35,836 bases of DNA from an uncultured Clostridia bacterium (lineage in GTDB: Bacteria; Bacillota; Clostridia; Christensenellales; Aristaeellaceae). This document shows positions 1 to 8,120 of this stretch, one piece after another. Under the pieces are notes generated by a model. That model searched no databases and had not been told where the DNA came from. It saw nothing but the letters and a program-made list of their open reading frames with translations. The stretch spans positions 1 to 35,836 of the forward strand of contig CALCTW010000050.1 of the NCBI GenBank assembly GCA_937907055.1, in the 5' to 3' direction. The translations under genes and the position numbers were made by a program. Numbering within the stretch: position 1 is the stretch's first letter; every line of letters starts with the position of its first letter.

Positions 1-168
1 GTTCAGACGGTTGATCTGGCTGTCAAGCACCTTGTCGCGCACGTCCTGATTCACGCGGAAATACAGATAACCGAACAGGGCCAGCAGCACCAGCAGCATG
101 GGCAGCATGCAGGCCATCACGAACCGCGAGAAGGTCGAGGCGCGCAGACGATGGAAAAATGGTTTCAC
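1..168 (-). CDS. Membrane sensor/regulator, N-terminal fragment (runs off window)
   Basis: Partial gene of 56 visible codons that continues beyond the left edge. It starts with GTG, which overlaps the TGA stop of the upstream ORF by 4 bases (GTGA), so the two are translationally coupled. The N-terminus is short and basic (VKPFFHRLRAS) and is followed by one strongly hydrophobic segment at about residues 17-37, then a polar stretch that looks like the start of an extracellular sensor domain. In Clostridia and Paenibacilli, sugar ABC solute-binding proteins are often next to membrane-anchored AraC-type regulators or histidine kinases with this architecture, and the upstream ORF ends as such a binding protein. 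The output domain is not visible, so regulator versus kinase cannot be decided. Confidence 0.5.
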   Translation of the reverse strand, partial: MKPFFHRLRASTFSRFVMACMLPMLLVLLALFGYLYFRVNQDVRDKVLDSQINRLN

Positions 169-716
169 AGCGCGTTCCCCTCCTCAAGATAGCGATCGTA
201 GATCTGCTGATAGATGGCGGTGTATTCGGATGCGCCTGCGCTGCGCAGCGTGTCGCAGAAGGCGGAGAAGTCCTCGTCGTTCACGCCCTGGGTGATGAAG
301 GAGACCAGCGCGCTGTCGATGGTGTTCTTCAGGTCTGTGCGCAGCTGTAACAGTCGGGCGCTCTCGGTGCAGGTCTTGGCTGCCTGCTCGGTGATGATGC
401 AGAAGCTGGTATGCTCCAGCACGTCCGCCTCGGCGTACTGACGGCAGTAGGCGGACTTCTCCTCGCGGTGGGCGGCAGGCTTGTAGATCGATTCATAGTA
501 GGGAGACGCAGCGAAGAACTGGCCGCAGATGATCGGCACGGTCTTGAGCAGCTCATTATCTGTGGGCACATAGGACACGGCATACCGGCCATCGTTGCCC
601 TTGATGAGCGTGTCCCCGATACGCCCGTTCTGGCTCACCAGCATGGTCTCGGTTTCCATATCGATCAGCTGATACTTGAGGGATGAGGAACCCGCGTTAA
701 CTACAAGAATCTTCAT
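165..716 (-). CDS. Chimeric ORF: acetate kinase N-terminus fused to sugar ABC solute-binding protein C-terminus
   Basis: The 183-residue reading frame is two unrelated pieces. Residues 1 to about 23 (MKILVVNAGSSSLKYQLID and a few more) are the hallmark acetate kinase N-terminus with its phosphate-binding motif. Acetate kinase is normally about 400 residues, and the rest is missing. From about residue 24 the sequence becomes the C-terminal part of a lipoprotein-type (LplA/DUF3502-like) sugar-binding protein: TVPIICGQFFAASPYYES, then FITQGVNDEDF and a YTAIYQQIYDRYLEEG ending typical of that family. The switch lies near 640-655. ATG at 716 is chosen over 722 because AAGGAG is properly spaced from it. 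The hybrid is unlikely to function as either parent. Misassembly between two genomes is the simplest reading, with true recombination as the alternative. Confidence 0.7.
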   Translation of the reverse strand: MKILVVNAGSSSLKYQLIDMETETMLVSQNGRIGDTLIKGNDGRYAVSYVPTDNELLKTVPIICGQFFAASPYYESIYKPAAHREEKSAYCRQYAEADVLEHTSFCIITEQAAKTCTESARLLQLRTDLKNTIDSALVSFITQGVNDEDFSAFCDTLRSAGASEYTAIYQQIYDRYLEEGNAL

Positions 717-750
717 AGCCATTCTCCTTCAAATGATATTAACCTTAAAT

Positions 751-779
751 ATTATAACGATGATACCCGTTATTTGCAA
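751..779 (-). promoter_or_regulatory. Promoter of the acetate kinase start
   Basis: On the minus strand, -35 TTGCAA (774-779) and -10 TATAAT (751-756) are separated by exactly 17 bases, followed by a short leader with an AAGGAG ribosome site before the ATG at 716. This is a strong sigma-A-type promoter and belongs with the acetate kinase piece of the chimera. Confidence 0.75.
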
Positions 780-843
780 GAAGAGATTTATCCCCGAATA
801 CTATTGATGCGTCTGTCGATGCGGTATTATCCGAGAATGCCCG

Positions 844-2103
844 TCATTCAGCGGCAGCCGCTTCCTCCGTCGGCGCCACGTAGGTTCCGGTCGCCAGCTG
901 CCAGGCCGCGTTCAGCTGTGTATCTGTCAGATCTCCCAGTTCAAAATACGCGTTTACCTGTTCCTCCGGCTGTTCCACGATCACATCCGGCGTCACGCCG
1001 ATCTTATGAACAGCCTTGCCGCTCGGATAGAAATACTGAGCACAGGTAAATTGGAACCCGTCTTTCTCTCCTGTAAGCGGGATCACATACTGAATGATTC
1101 CCTTACCGAAGCTCTGGGTACCGACAACGGTCGCCCGGCCCAGATCCTGCAGACTACCAGCCAGGATCTCAGAAGAAGAAGCGGAATATCCGTTCACAAG
1201 GAAGTAGAGCGGGATATCCGTTTTTCCGGCTTTGGTATAGTAGTTTTCCTTCGCGCCGCTGCGATCCTGCGCGTAGAACAGCAGCGTTCTATCGAGGAAC
1301 AGATCGCTGATATTCTGCGCAGCGCTCACCCATCCGCCGCCGTTGTCGCGAAGGTCAATGATCAGGCTCGTCGCTCCCTGCGCTTCCAGGGCTTTCAGCG
1401 CGTTTTCCACTTCAACGTCGCATTCACCGGCAAATTCGTAAAGCACGATATAGCCAACATTTTCGGGGAGCATGGTATATTCTACACGGTTGATGCTGAT
1501 CAGGGCGCGCGGGATATCAAAGATGATATTCTCGCCGTCACGGATAACCTCAACATTGACAGTTGTTTCTGTCAGGCCGCGCATCACATTGACTGCCGCG
1601 GACATGGAGTAAGGATCTACATCGATATCTTCAACGCGGATCAGCTGATCGCCCTTCCGCATGCCGGCTTCCTCGGCTGGCGTGTTCTTGAAAACACGTG
1701 TGATCGTCACGATGCCGGTCGTATAATTGCCCTGCAGCTGAACACCGATGCCACCGTATTCACCCTCGTCATCGCTCCACAGGTCACTCCACTCCTGCTC
1801 GTTATAATAGAAAGTGTAGTTATCATCGAGGGCCGTGAGCATGCCGCGAAGCGCGTATTCAAGCATCAGGTCATCATCCGGCTCCTGATAGAAGTAAGTA
1901 TCGATATACGCCTGTACTTCCTCCATCTTGGCATACTTGTCACGAAGAGCGATCAGCTCATCATACTCGCTCTGTGAGATCGTGACCGTTCTCTCTTCCT
2001 TTTTTCCGCCGAGCAGCTCAAGCAAACCCGTTGCCTGCGCGCTGACCGTAAAAGATACAACGATCATCAGGACAAGCAATGCTGATAAGAATCTCTTATT
2101 CAT
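844..2103 (-). CDS. S41 family C-terminal processing peptidase (CtpA-like)
   Basis: Secreted or membrane-anchored serine protease of the C-terminal processing family, 419 residues. ATG at 2103 is preferred over the upstream ATG at 2127 because GGAGG sits just ahead of it and it opens directly into a signal peptide (residues 1-24, ending SAQA). Order: signal peptide, helical N-terminal region (about 40-110), PDZ domain (about 115-200, GGIGVQLQ and a GMRKGDQL loop), then the S41 catalytic core. The motif GYSASSSEI (305-313) supplies the nucleophile, expected at Ser309, and SFGKG supplies the general base Lys334. The DLRDNGGG segment (251-257) is typical of the family. It lies 23 bases downstream of the PucR-type regulator and is probably co-transcribed with it. 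The substrate is unknown; cell-envelope protein processing is the family role. Confidence 0.9.
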   Translation of the reverse strand: MNKRFLSALLVLMIVVSFTVSAQATGLLELLGGKKEERTVTISQSEYDELIALRDKYAKMEEVQAYIDTYFYQEPDDDLMLEYALRGMLTALDDNYTFYYNEQEWSDLWSDDEGEYGGIGVQLQGNYTTGIVTITRVFKNTPAEEAGMRKGDQLIRVEDIDVDPYSMSAAVNVMRGLTETTVNVEVIRDGENIIFDIPRALISINRVEYTMLPENVGYIVLYEFAGECDVEVENALKALEAQGATSLIIDLRDNGGGWVSAAQNISDLFLDRTLLFYAQDRSGAKENYYTKAGKTDIPLYFLVNGYSASSSEILAGSLQDLGRATVVGTQSFGKGIIQYVIPLTGEKDGFQFTCAQYFYPSGKAVHKIGVTPDVIVEQPEEQVNAYFELGDLTDTQLNAAWQLATGTYVAPTEEAAAAE

Positions 2104-2126
2104 CTCATATCCTCCGCTCTTTAACA

Positions 2127-3179
2127 TTATTGATTGTTCTTACACTTTTCCATTTCACGCAGCATCTTGAAAGTGACCGCGTCTTCAAATTTCCTGAGGT
2201 CCAGACCGATCTCACGCTGTATCTTATCCAACCTGTAAACCAGGGTGTTTCTGTGGATATACAACTGCCTCGCTGTATCAGAAAGGTTCAGATCTTTCTT
2301 AAAGAACATGTTGATTGTTGTCAGCATTTCCTCACTGAACAGCTTATTGGTCGTCGCATTGAACAGCAGATCGTGATAATGCCTTGCCGTTTCAGCGGGG
2401 AGCGTAGAAAGGAAGCGTTCAAGCAACATGGAACGATAAAGATAAATATCATCGTCTTCTCTGAAAACACGGCCGATCTCGATCGCGCGCCGCGCCTGAT
2501 TATAACTGTCATGAAGATGCATGATATCCGGCACCACATCCCCGATGCCGATCTTGACAGGAAGCGCGGCTTCCGAAAGAAGTGTTTCCAACGCGGCGGC
2601 CGCGTATTGATACAGCTCATCCACTTCTTCCATCTGGCTCGTGTCTTTCACCAGCACAACATTATGCCGGTCAACATTTACCAGCAGATCTTCTTCAGAT
2701 CTTGGCAGACATTCGCTCAGGATCTCAAAAGCATTGCCGTTCTGAAGCTGCACGATATGCAGCAGGATCGCGCATCTGGGCTTGTCTGTCCTGATATGAT
2801 ATTCCCCGACCAGTGTATCCATTTCGGTCAATGAAAGCTCTGTCAGAAGGATCTTCCTGAAAGCAACCGATTCTCCGGACAAAGCGGCCTTCTGGTCGAT
2901 ATAAGCTGATATCAGCGCGTCGATCAGACGGAATGTATCTTCAAGATCATCCCCCGCTCCGCTTTCGATCGTCATCATTACGATATCTTCCGCGCAAGAA
3001 CACACATAATATACCCTTCCGGCACTTCTGATCATTTTTCCGGGTGATAAGTTATCCGGAAGTTTATAGCGCAGTTCGCTGTCAGGGATCATGCTGTTGC
3101 CATTCTCGTCTGTAACAACGATATCCTTTTTCAAGCCGGACAGGATCTGTTCAAGCTTCGGCAATATCGTACGATCCAT
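2127..3179 (-). CDS. PucR/CdaR-type transcriptional regulator
   Basis: A 350-residue DNA-binding regulator. The C-terminal ~60 residues form the PucR-family helix-turn-helix: NLSDTARQLYIHRNTLVYRL followed by DKIQREIGLDLRKFEDA. The central part (about 165-275) resembles the GGDEF-like/CdaR middle domain with a DSYNQARRAIEIG segment typical of these proteins. The N-terminal ~120 residues are an unassigned sensory region. ATG at 3179 is chosen because AAGGGG is spaced correctly from it, while the ATG at 3185 is too close. The gene is followed by the S41 protease. Family members often respond to carbon or nitrogen metabolites; the ligand and targets here cannot be read from sequence. Confidence 0.8.
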   Translation of the reverse strand: MDRTILPKLEQILSGLKKDIVVTDENGNSMIPDSELRYKLPDNLSPGKMIRSAGRVYYVCSCAEDIVMMTIESGAGDDLEDTFRLIDALISAYIDQKAALSGESVAFRKILLTELSLTEMDTLVGEYHIRTDKPRCAILLHIVQLQNGNAFEILSECLPRSEEDLLVNVDRHNVVLVKDTSQMEEVDELYQYAAAALETLLSEAALPVKIGIGDVVPDIMHLHDSYNQARRAIEIGRVFREDDDIYLYRSMLLERFLSTLPAETARHYHDLLFNATTNKLFSEEMLTTINMFFKKDLNLSDTARQLYIHRNTLVYRLDKIQREIGLDLRKFEDAVTFKMLREMEKCKNNQ

Positions 3180-3213
3180 TCGCATTCCCCTTTCAGAATC
3201 ACTTAATAGTTAA

Positions 3214-3222
3214 AGTATAACA
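3214..3222 (-). promoter_or_regulatory. Extended -10 promoter of the PucR-type regulator
   Basis: On the minus strand the sequence reads TG-T-TATACT, an extended -10 element, about 30 bases upstream of the chosen start. No convincing -35 is seen at the right spacing, which is tolerable for extended -10 promoters. Confidence 0.45.
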
Positions 3223-3286
3223 TATTCCATACCGGATTTGTATCCTTTTTTTCGCCGCGCGCCGCATTTTACAAAACACGCTGCGC

Positions 3287-4528
3287 TTACAGATGAATCA
3301 CCATTGTCCCATAAATGCTGAAAATCAAAGCAAAACACCCGATCGTGATCTCCGCGCCGGTGATCTGCTTTTTTCTCTGCGTCAGATAGATCATCACATA
3401 CGGCAGCAGATCGCATGTATAACGCGCGCCGAACTGGTAGCCGCCGAAGGTGCGGTGCAAAAGCAGAACGAACAGATGCAGGAAAAACGCTGCACCGATG
3501 ATCGCCTTATTCACATTGAATTCGCGTTTAAAAGCATCGATGATCATGAATATCATCATAATCGTAAGCATCGGCGTCGCAAGCATAAAACTGAAGCCGA
3601 ACTGATTGAGGATCAACGCGTTACCGTCCATTTTGAATGGCATACCGAAGATGAAGGTCTGCGCGTTATTGCCCACATGACTGACGCTGAACTGAACGCC
3701 GCCCTGGAAGGAAAACTCCGGCAGGTAATTATGTCCGAATTCCAAGGGGTTACCGAAGCGCACGAAGTTATACGCTCCATACGCTGCCGCGATCAGCAGG
3801 CCGAACACGATGCCGGGCAGCATATTCCTGCAGATCCGCTTTATAGTCCACCCTTCTTTTTTTCGTCTATATAAATACACGAAGATCAGGACAGGTCCGT
3901 AGATCACATCAAACGGACGGCATCCGACGCTGAGCGCGTAGAAAACGCATCCCCATGCAGGATGATTGAACGTAAAGAAAAACAGCGAGACTGTGATACA
4001 CATGAACGCCAGTACCTGCGCGTGATACCACACAGCGCCTTCCATCAGCAGCGGCAAAAGACAACCGCAGAAACAGGTCATAAAGGCATATGCAGAGCTG
4101 CTTACATACCGCATTCTACTTTTTCTCAGAGTCAGGTAAAGACATTCAAGAGAGATGATGATATAGATCGTCATCAGCAGATTATCCGGTGTATCCATGC
4201 CGAACAGAAATGTCAGCGGTAATTCGATCAGGGACGGAACCGGTGGAAAGGAAACATAATATTCCCCCTCGTAAACTGCCAATTCCAGTGCAGGCACATC
4301 CTCCGGAAGATGCAGCGCGCCTTCTCTCCACGCCATCGCCTGGCGCGTATATGTATTATAATAAGATGGACCGGCAAAACTCTTTCCTGTTAAAGCATGC
4401 AGGCTCAGCAGCAGAACAAGCGCGGCCGAAAACAGAAGGATCATCATCAGAAGATCCTTCCTGTGGCTGCTTAGTTGTCCCGTTATTCTGTTTTTTTCTG
4501 CTTTCACAGCCATTGAGTTTTCCTGCAT
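3287..4528 (-). CDS. Polytopic membrane protein, GT-C glycosyltransferase-like
   Basis: A 413-residue integral membrane protein with roughly ten hydrophobic segments. The first (about residues 27-47) is followed by a long external loop containing TRQAMAWREGALHL and EYYVSFPPVPSLIELP. Loops of this type are common in bacterial GT-C-fold (PMT/ArnT-like) sugar transferases of unknown acceptor. Later charged loops (RRKKEGW, KREFN, QRKKQ) separate the membrane helices. No catalytic residue can be assigned with certainty, so glycosyltransferase is inferred from topology and loop pattern. The start at 4528 has an AGGAAG ribosome site; a second ATG at 4513 is also possible. The gene follows a strong terminator, so it is transcribed separately from the lactate dehydrogenase operon. 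Confidence 0.55.
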   Translation of the reverse strand: MQENSMAVKAEKNRITGQLSSHRKDLLMMILLFSAALVLLLSLHALTGKSFAGPSYYNTYTRQAMAWREGALHLPEDVPALELAVYEGEYYVSFPPVPSLIELPLTFLFGMDTPDNLLMTIYIIISLECLYLTLRKSRMRYVSSSAYAFMTCFCGCLLPLLMEGAVWYHAQVLAFMCITVSLFFFTFNHPAWGCVFYALSVGCRPFDVIYGPVLIFVYLYRRKKEGWTIKRICRNMLPGIVFGLLIAAAYGAYNFVRFGNPLEFGHNYLPEFSFQGGVQFSVSHVGNNAQTFIFGMPFKMDGNALILNQFGFSFMLATPMLTIMMIFMIIDAFKREFNVNKAIIGAAFFLHLFVLLLHRTFGGYQFGARYTCDLLPYVMIYLTQRKKQITGAEITIGCFALIFSIYGTMVIHL

Positions 4529-4561
4529 GGTCTTCTTCCTTTGTCTGATTGTCTTTCAAAT

Positions 4562-4602
4562 AAATGAGAAAAAGCCGGCACAAGTCCGGCTTTTTCTCAT
4601 TT
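4562..4602. terminator. Strong bidirectional-type intrinsic terminator
   Basis: Perfect 17-bp inverted repeat (4562-4578 and 4586-4602) with a 7-base loop: GC-rich core GCCGG/CCGGC flanked by A5 and T5 tracts. It begins at the stop codon of the D-lactate dehydrogenase gene and terminates the GH10-holB-ricT operon. Confidence 0.92.
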
Positions 4603-5636
4603 CAGAAGCACTTTCCGGCGGTATTGCAGGTGCCGAATTTTGAACAACGATAGCATACTTCGTTATCGGATTTTCCTTCATGAATGAAATCCCGGATGTT
4701 TTTGATCGTCGTATCCGCGATATTATCAAGCGCTTCGTTGGTCAGGAAGGCCTGATGGCTGGTAACCAGTACATTAGGCATGGAGATCAGCAAAGATAAG
4801 GTTTCATCGTTCAGGATATGTCCGCTGCGGTCCTCAAAGAAGATATCGCCTTCTTCATCGTAAACATCCAGACAGGCGGCACCGATCTTGCGCGCGCGCA
4901 GACCTTTGTAAAGCTCTTCAGAGTCGACAAGTCCGCCGCGTGAAGTATTGATGATGACAACACCCTTCTTCATTCTGGCGATCGAGTCCTTATTGACCAT
5001 ATGATAGGTTTCCTCCATCAACGGACAATGAAGAGAAATGATATCGCTCTTCGCGAAAAGGTCGTTCAGGGTAGTCTGTGTCGTTCCGGGGATCTCGACC
5101 GGATACTTATCATAGGTCAGCACATTCATGCCGAACCCTTTGCAGATATCGATAAAGCAGCGTCCGATCCGTCCGGTACCGACAACACCGACCGTCTTTC
5201 CGTGCAGATCAAATCCTTCCAGACCGACAATGGAAAAATTAAAATCACGCGTACGCAGATATGCTTTATGGATCCTGCGGATGGAGGTCAGCAGCATCGC
5301 GATCGCGTGCTCAGCCACAGCATAGGGAGAATAAGCGGGGACGCGCATCACATGGATGCGGCCAAACGCGGTGCTGAGATCCACATTATTATAGCCCGCG
5401 CAGCGCATGGCGATCATCTTGACCCCCAGACGATCCATTTCTAGGATTACCTTTTCATTGAGGGTATCATTCACAAAAGCGCATACAGCATCATAATTCT
5501 CGCACAGAGAAACAGTAAATTCATTAAGTTTCGCGTCGACAAATTTGAATTCGATTCCCTCATGCTCCGCGCTTTCGAAGGATTCGATGTCATAGGATTT
5601 CGCGTCATAAACAATAACTTTGATCGTATCGCTCAT
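4602..5636 (-). CDS. ldhA: D-lactate dehydrogenase-like 2-hydroxyacid dehydrogenase
   Basis: A 344-residue D-isomer-specific 2-hydroxyacid dehydrogenase, expected to interconvert pyruvate and D-lactate with NADH in the cytoplasm. The nucleotide-binding motif GVVGTGRIG ends at about residue 158. The catalytic trio is visible as Arg233 (INTSRGG), Glu262 (DVYDEEGD) and His294 (VTSHQAF). The segment DIFFEDRSGHI with NVLVTSHQAFLTNEAL is characteristic of the lactate dehydrogenase branch. The C-terminus is unusual, with four cysteines in the last 17 residues spaced C-x2-C-x5-C-x5-C, suggesting a metal-binding or redox tail. The ATG overlaps the stop of the upstream lamin-tail gene (ATGA) and has a GGAGA-type ribosome site, so the two are coupled. 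It is the last gene before a strong terminator. Confidence 0.87.
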   Translation of the reverse strand: MSDTIKVIVYDAKSYDIESFESAEHEGIEFKFVDAKLNEFTVSLCENYDAVCAFVNDTLNEKVILEMDRLGVKMIAMRCAGYNNVDLSTAFGRIHVMRVPAYSPYAVAEHAIAMLLTSIRRIHKAYLRTRDFNFSIVGLEGFDLHGKTVGVVGTGRIGRCFIDICKGFGMNVLTYDKYPVEIPGTTQTTLNDLFAKSDIISLHCPLMEETYHMVNKDSIARMKKGVVIINTSRGGLVDSEELYKGLRARKIGAACLDVYDEEGDIFFEDRSGHILNDETLSLLISMPNVLVTSHQAFLTNEALDNIADTTIKNIRDFIHEGKSDNEVCYRCSKFGTCNTAGKCF

Positions 5637-6196
5637 TTTAAATCTCCTTCCGTTTTATTGTCTGAAATGACGTTCTCTGATGTAACAGGTACAAATACAT
5701 TTTCTTCTCCGGGCGTCGGCACAGCCGTGACGGACCAGATCGTCTGATCATTGATCGCATATGACGTATCCTTCTCCATCTTGTCATAGCTGACTTTACA
5801 GAAGATCTCGCCCTTATAGGAAAGAACCACCTTCTCGCCTTCACTGCTCAACTTGAACGGCGCGCAAAGCGCTGTGCTTACCGCGTCTTCCTCACCGGTA
5901 CAATAGATCACGAGATACCCGCGGGGCGCGATCGTGATATCGTCGAATACGTATTTCTCCAGTTTCTTTTTACTGTCCGAAAGACAAAGCCCCTTCAGGT
6001 TGATCTCATCGTCACTGTCGTTATAAAGTTCGATCCAGTCGGGCGATTTATCATTTGTCAGTACAACGATATCCTTCGAGCAGCTCGCGCAAACCTCATT
6101 GATCCTGATCGCTTTAAACGGATTCGTATCTTCAGCAAACGCGTGAAAAGAGAATAGCATTATCAGACCAAGGAATATACAACACAGCCTTTTCAT
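5633..6196 (-). CDS. Secreted lamin-tail domain (LTD) protein
   Basis: A 187-residue protein with a clear signal peptide (MKRLCCIFLGLIMLFSFHAFA, cleavage near residue 21), then a single lamin-tail (LTD) domain at about residues 28-145. Diagnostic pieces are IRINEVCASC, DWIELYNDSDDEINLKGLCLSD and APRGYLVIYC. The LTD is an immunoglobulin-like beta sandwich found in bacterial secreted nucleases, CotH-linked and surface proteins, usually as a non-catalytic binding module. Here it stands almost alone, followed by a short tail (VTAVPTPGEENVFVPV), so the protein is probably a small envelope-associated or secreted factor. It sits between ricT and the lactate dehydrogenase gene with coupled translation. 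No function is assigned. Confidence 0.75.
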   Translation of the reverse strand: MKRLCCIFLGLIMLFSFHAFAEDTNPFKAIRINEVCASCSKDIVVLTNDKSPDWIELYNDSDDEINLKGLCLSDSKKKLEKYVFDDITIAPRGYLVIYCTGEEDAVSTALCAPFKLSSEGEKVVLSYKGEIFCKVSYDKMEKDTSYAINDQTIWSVTAVPTPGEENVFVPVTSENVISDNKTEGDLK

Positions 6197-6222
6197 TGTA
6201 TCTCTCCTTCGTTCAGTGATCG

Positions 6223-7167
6223 TTATTTGCTCTCGTAATTGATCCTGCCGGAGCTGACGGGAATCTCATCCCGCATGTCGTCGTTTTCCTTGCTTCCCTC
6301 GTTCGTTTGCTCGGGTTCTGCTTCCGCGGGGCTTTCATTCATGATCACAGTGCCGTCTTTTCTGAGCCGTTTTACATCCGCCAGGGGATAGTAATTCTGT
6401 TCCGAACCATCCCCCTTCGGGATCCTTACACAGACAGTCTCCTTGAGGATGTTAAGATCCACGACCGTTCCGCGGCCATCCGCGGTCAGAACCTCCGCGC
6501 CCACGCGCGGCATACGCTTGCGGGTCGCTTCATAATGATCTTCCTCATATTTCAGGCAGCACATCAGTCTTCCGCAGACACCGCTGATCTTGGTCGGGTT
6601 CAGGGAAAGGCTCTGTTCCTTTGCCATTTTGATCGATACAGGTTCAAAATCGCCAAGGAACTGCGCGCAGCACAGCGGACGACCGCAGAGACCGAGCCCG
6701 CCGAGCATCTTGGCTTCATCGCGTACACCGATCTGACGAAGCTCGATACGCGTACGGAAAATAGAAGCCAGATCCTTTACGAGCGCGCGGAAATCGACAC
6801 GCTTGTCGGACGTGAAATAGAACAGGATCTTGCTGTTGTCAAAGGTGTATTCACAACCCACCAGCTTCATCTGGAGCTTGTGCTCATCCACTTTTTTCTG
6901 ACACAGTTCCTGCGCTTCTTTTTCCTTGCTTCTGTTCAGCATCTCATGCGCGACATCTTCTTTGCTGGCAATACGGATGACCGGCTTCAGCTGCTGCGTG
7001 ATCTCTTCGTCATCCACCTGCTTTACGCCTGTGACGACTTCACCGTATTCTACGCCGCGGCTTGTTTCAACGATTACACCATTTCCTGCCTCCGGCCAAA
7101 GCTGGCCGGGGTCGAAATAGTAGAGTTTACCCGCGTTTCTGAATCGAACGCCTACGATTGTTGCCAT
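6223..7167 (-). CDS. ricT: PSP1-domain protein RicT (YaaT)
   Basis: A 314-residue PSP1-domain protein. In Bacillus subtilis, RicT forms the Fe-S containing Y-complex with RicA and RicF, which promotes RNase Y-dependent mRNA maturation and affects sporulation and competence. The family cysteine pattern is complete: Cys161, Cys166-Cys167, Cys198 and Cys203-Cys204 within GLCGRPLCCAQFLGDF and GVCGRLMCCLKYE. The first ATG gives the canonical MATIVGVRF start and overlaps the 3' end of holB by 16 bases. The holB-ricT order is conserved in Bacillota. The acidic C-terminal tail (about 275-314) is low-complexity, as usual for the family. Confidence 0.92.
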   Translation of the reverse strand: MATIVGVRFRNAGKLYYFDPGQLWPEAGNGVIVETSRGVEYGEVVTGVKQVDDEEITQQLKPVIRIASKEDVAHEMLNRSKEKEAQELCQKKVDEHKLQMKLVGCEYTFDNSKILFYFTSDKRVDFRALVKDLASIFRTRIELRQIGVRDEAKMLGGLGLCGRPLCCAQFLGDFEPVSIKMAKEQSLSLNPTKISGVCGRLMCCLKYEEDHYEATRKRMPRVGAEVLTADGRGTVVDLNILKETVCVRIPKGDGSEQNYYPLADVKRLRKDGTVIMNESPAEAEPEQTNEGSKENDDMRDEIPVSSGRINYESK

Positions 7168-8093
7168 TTACCTTTTTCCTCCGAAAAATCCATTAGTAGT
7201 TTTTCAACAACGGCCTGCCAGCCGACATAAGTACGCATCATCCTTCTCGCTTCCTCGGCTGCCTCGGACAGATGCATCACTGTGCTTTTCTGATCATCGT
7301 ATTCCTGTCTGCGCTGTGCTTTTCTGAGTTTCTGACACAGGATATCCAGCATTTGTTCACCCTTGTCCTTCATATCCTTCAGAAGCTTTGCTTTTACAGG
7401 AATCTCTCTTAATTCCCTGATTGAAAGAAAAGTATCCTCAACCAGTTTTTCGATCTGCCAGAATTCCTCATTTTCGAGGCTTTCTCTCGCGCGCCCGATG
7501 CTGCCCTCCGCGTATTCGGCAAGTGTTCTCGCTTTGTCAGGAGGCACATGCAGTTCCTCTCTCAGGATGCGAACGACTTCATCATCCGGCAGCGGCGACA
7601 TTCTCAGGATCCGGCATCTGGACCTGATCGTTGGCAGCAGCGCGTTTTCCGCTCCGGTCACCAAGATAAAATAGGTGTTCTGAGCTGCTTCCTCAAGTGA
7701 TTTCAGAATGCAGTTCTGAGCGTTCTGTGTCATCGCTTCCGCTTCACTGCACAGGATCACACGATTTCCGCCCTGGAACGCGTACCTTGATAACACGTCC
7801 AGTACATCCCGCAGTTGTTCGATCGATATACTGTTTTTCTGCGGCGGTTTCTTGATCTCGTAGAAATCCGGATGTGAACCGTCCCGCATTTTCTTGCAGT
7901 TCCTGCAGGTGCCGCACGGCTTGCTTCCGTCTCCGCTGCAAAGCAGCGCCGCGGCGAGTTGACCGGCCAGTGTACGTTTGCCGATCCCGGTTTCTCCGCT
8001 GATCAGCAGCGCCTGTGGCATTCTGCCGCCCTTCAGGTCATTGATCAGTGAAGAGACCGACTCTCCCCTCTTCGTAAATTCATCCAGGTGCAT
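7152..8093 (-). CDS. holB: DNA polymerase III delta' subunit
   Basis: A 313-residue clamp-loader subunit that helps load the beta sliding clamp. It has a Walker A motif GETGIGKRT (33-41), a four-cysteine zinc module (Cys52, Cys60, Cys63, Cys66), and the TIRSRC sensor/arginine-finger motif typical of clamp-loader AAA+ proteins. The C-terminal helical domain ends naturally at EKLLMDFSEEKGKWQQS. It is one of only two genes here that end in TAG. The stop lies inside the first codons of ricT; readthrough would add about 25 residues before a TAA. The stop therefore bears on the TAG question, but the protein looks complete without the extension. It lies 27 bases downstream of the GH10 gene. Confidence 0.9.
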   Translation of the reverse strand: MHLDEFTKRGESVSSLINDLKGGRMPQALLISGETGIGKRTLAGQLAAALLCSGDGSKPCGTCRNCKKMRDGSHPDFYEIKKPPQKNSISIEQLRDVLDVLSRYAFQGGNRVILCSEAEAMTQNAQNCILKSLEEAAQNTYFILVTGAENALLPTIRSRCRILRMSPLPDDEVVRILREELHVPPDKARTLAEYAEGSIGRARESLENEEFWQIEKLVEDTFLSIRELREIPVKAKLLKDMKDKGEQMLDILCQKLRKAQRRQEYDDQKSTVMHLSEAAEEARRMMRTYVGWQAVVEKLLMDFSEEKGKWQQS

Positions 8094-8120
8094 GTTGATT
8101 CGCTCTCAATCGTCTGTTAC

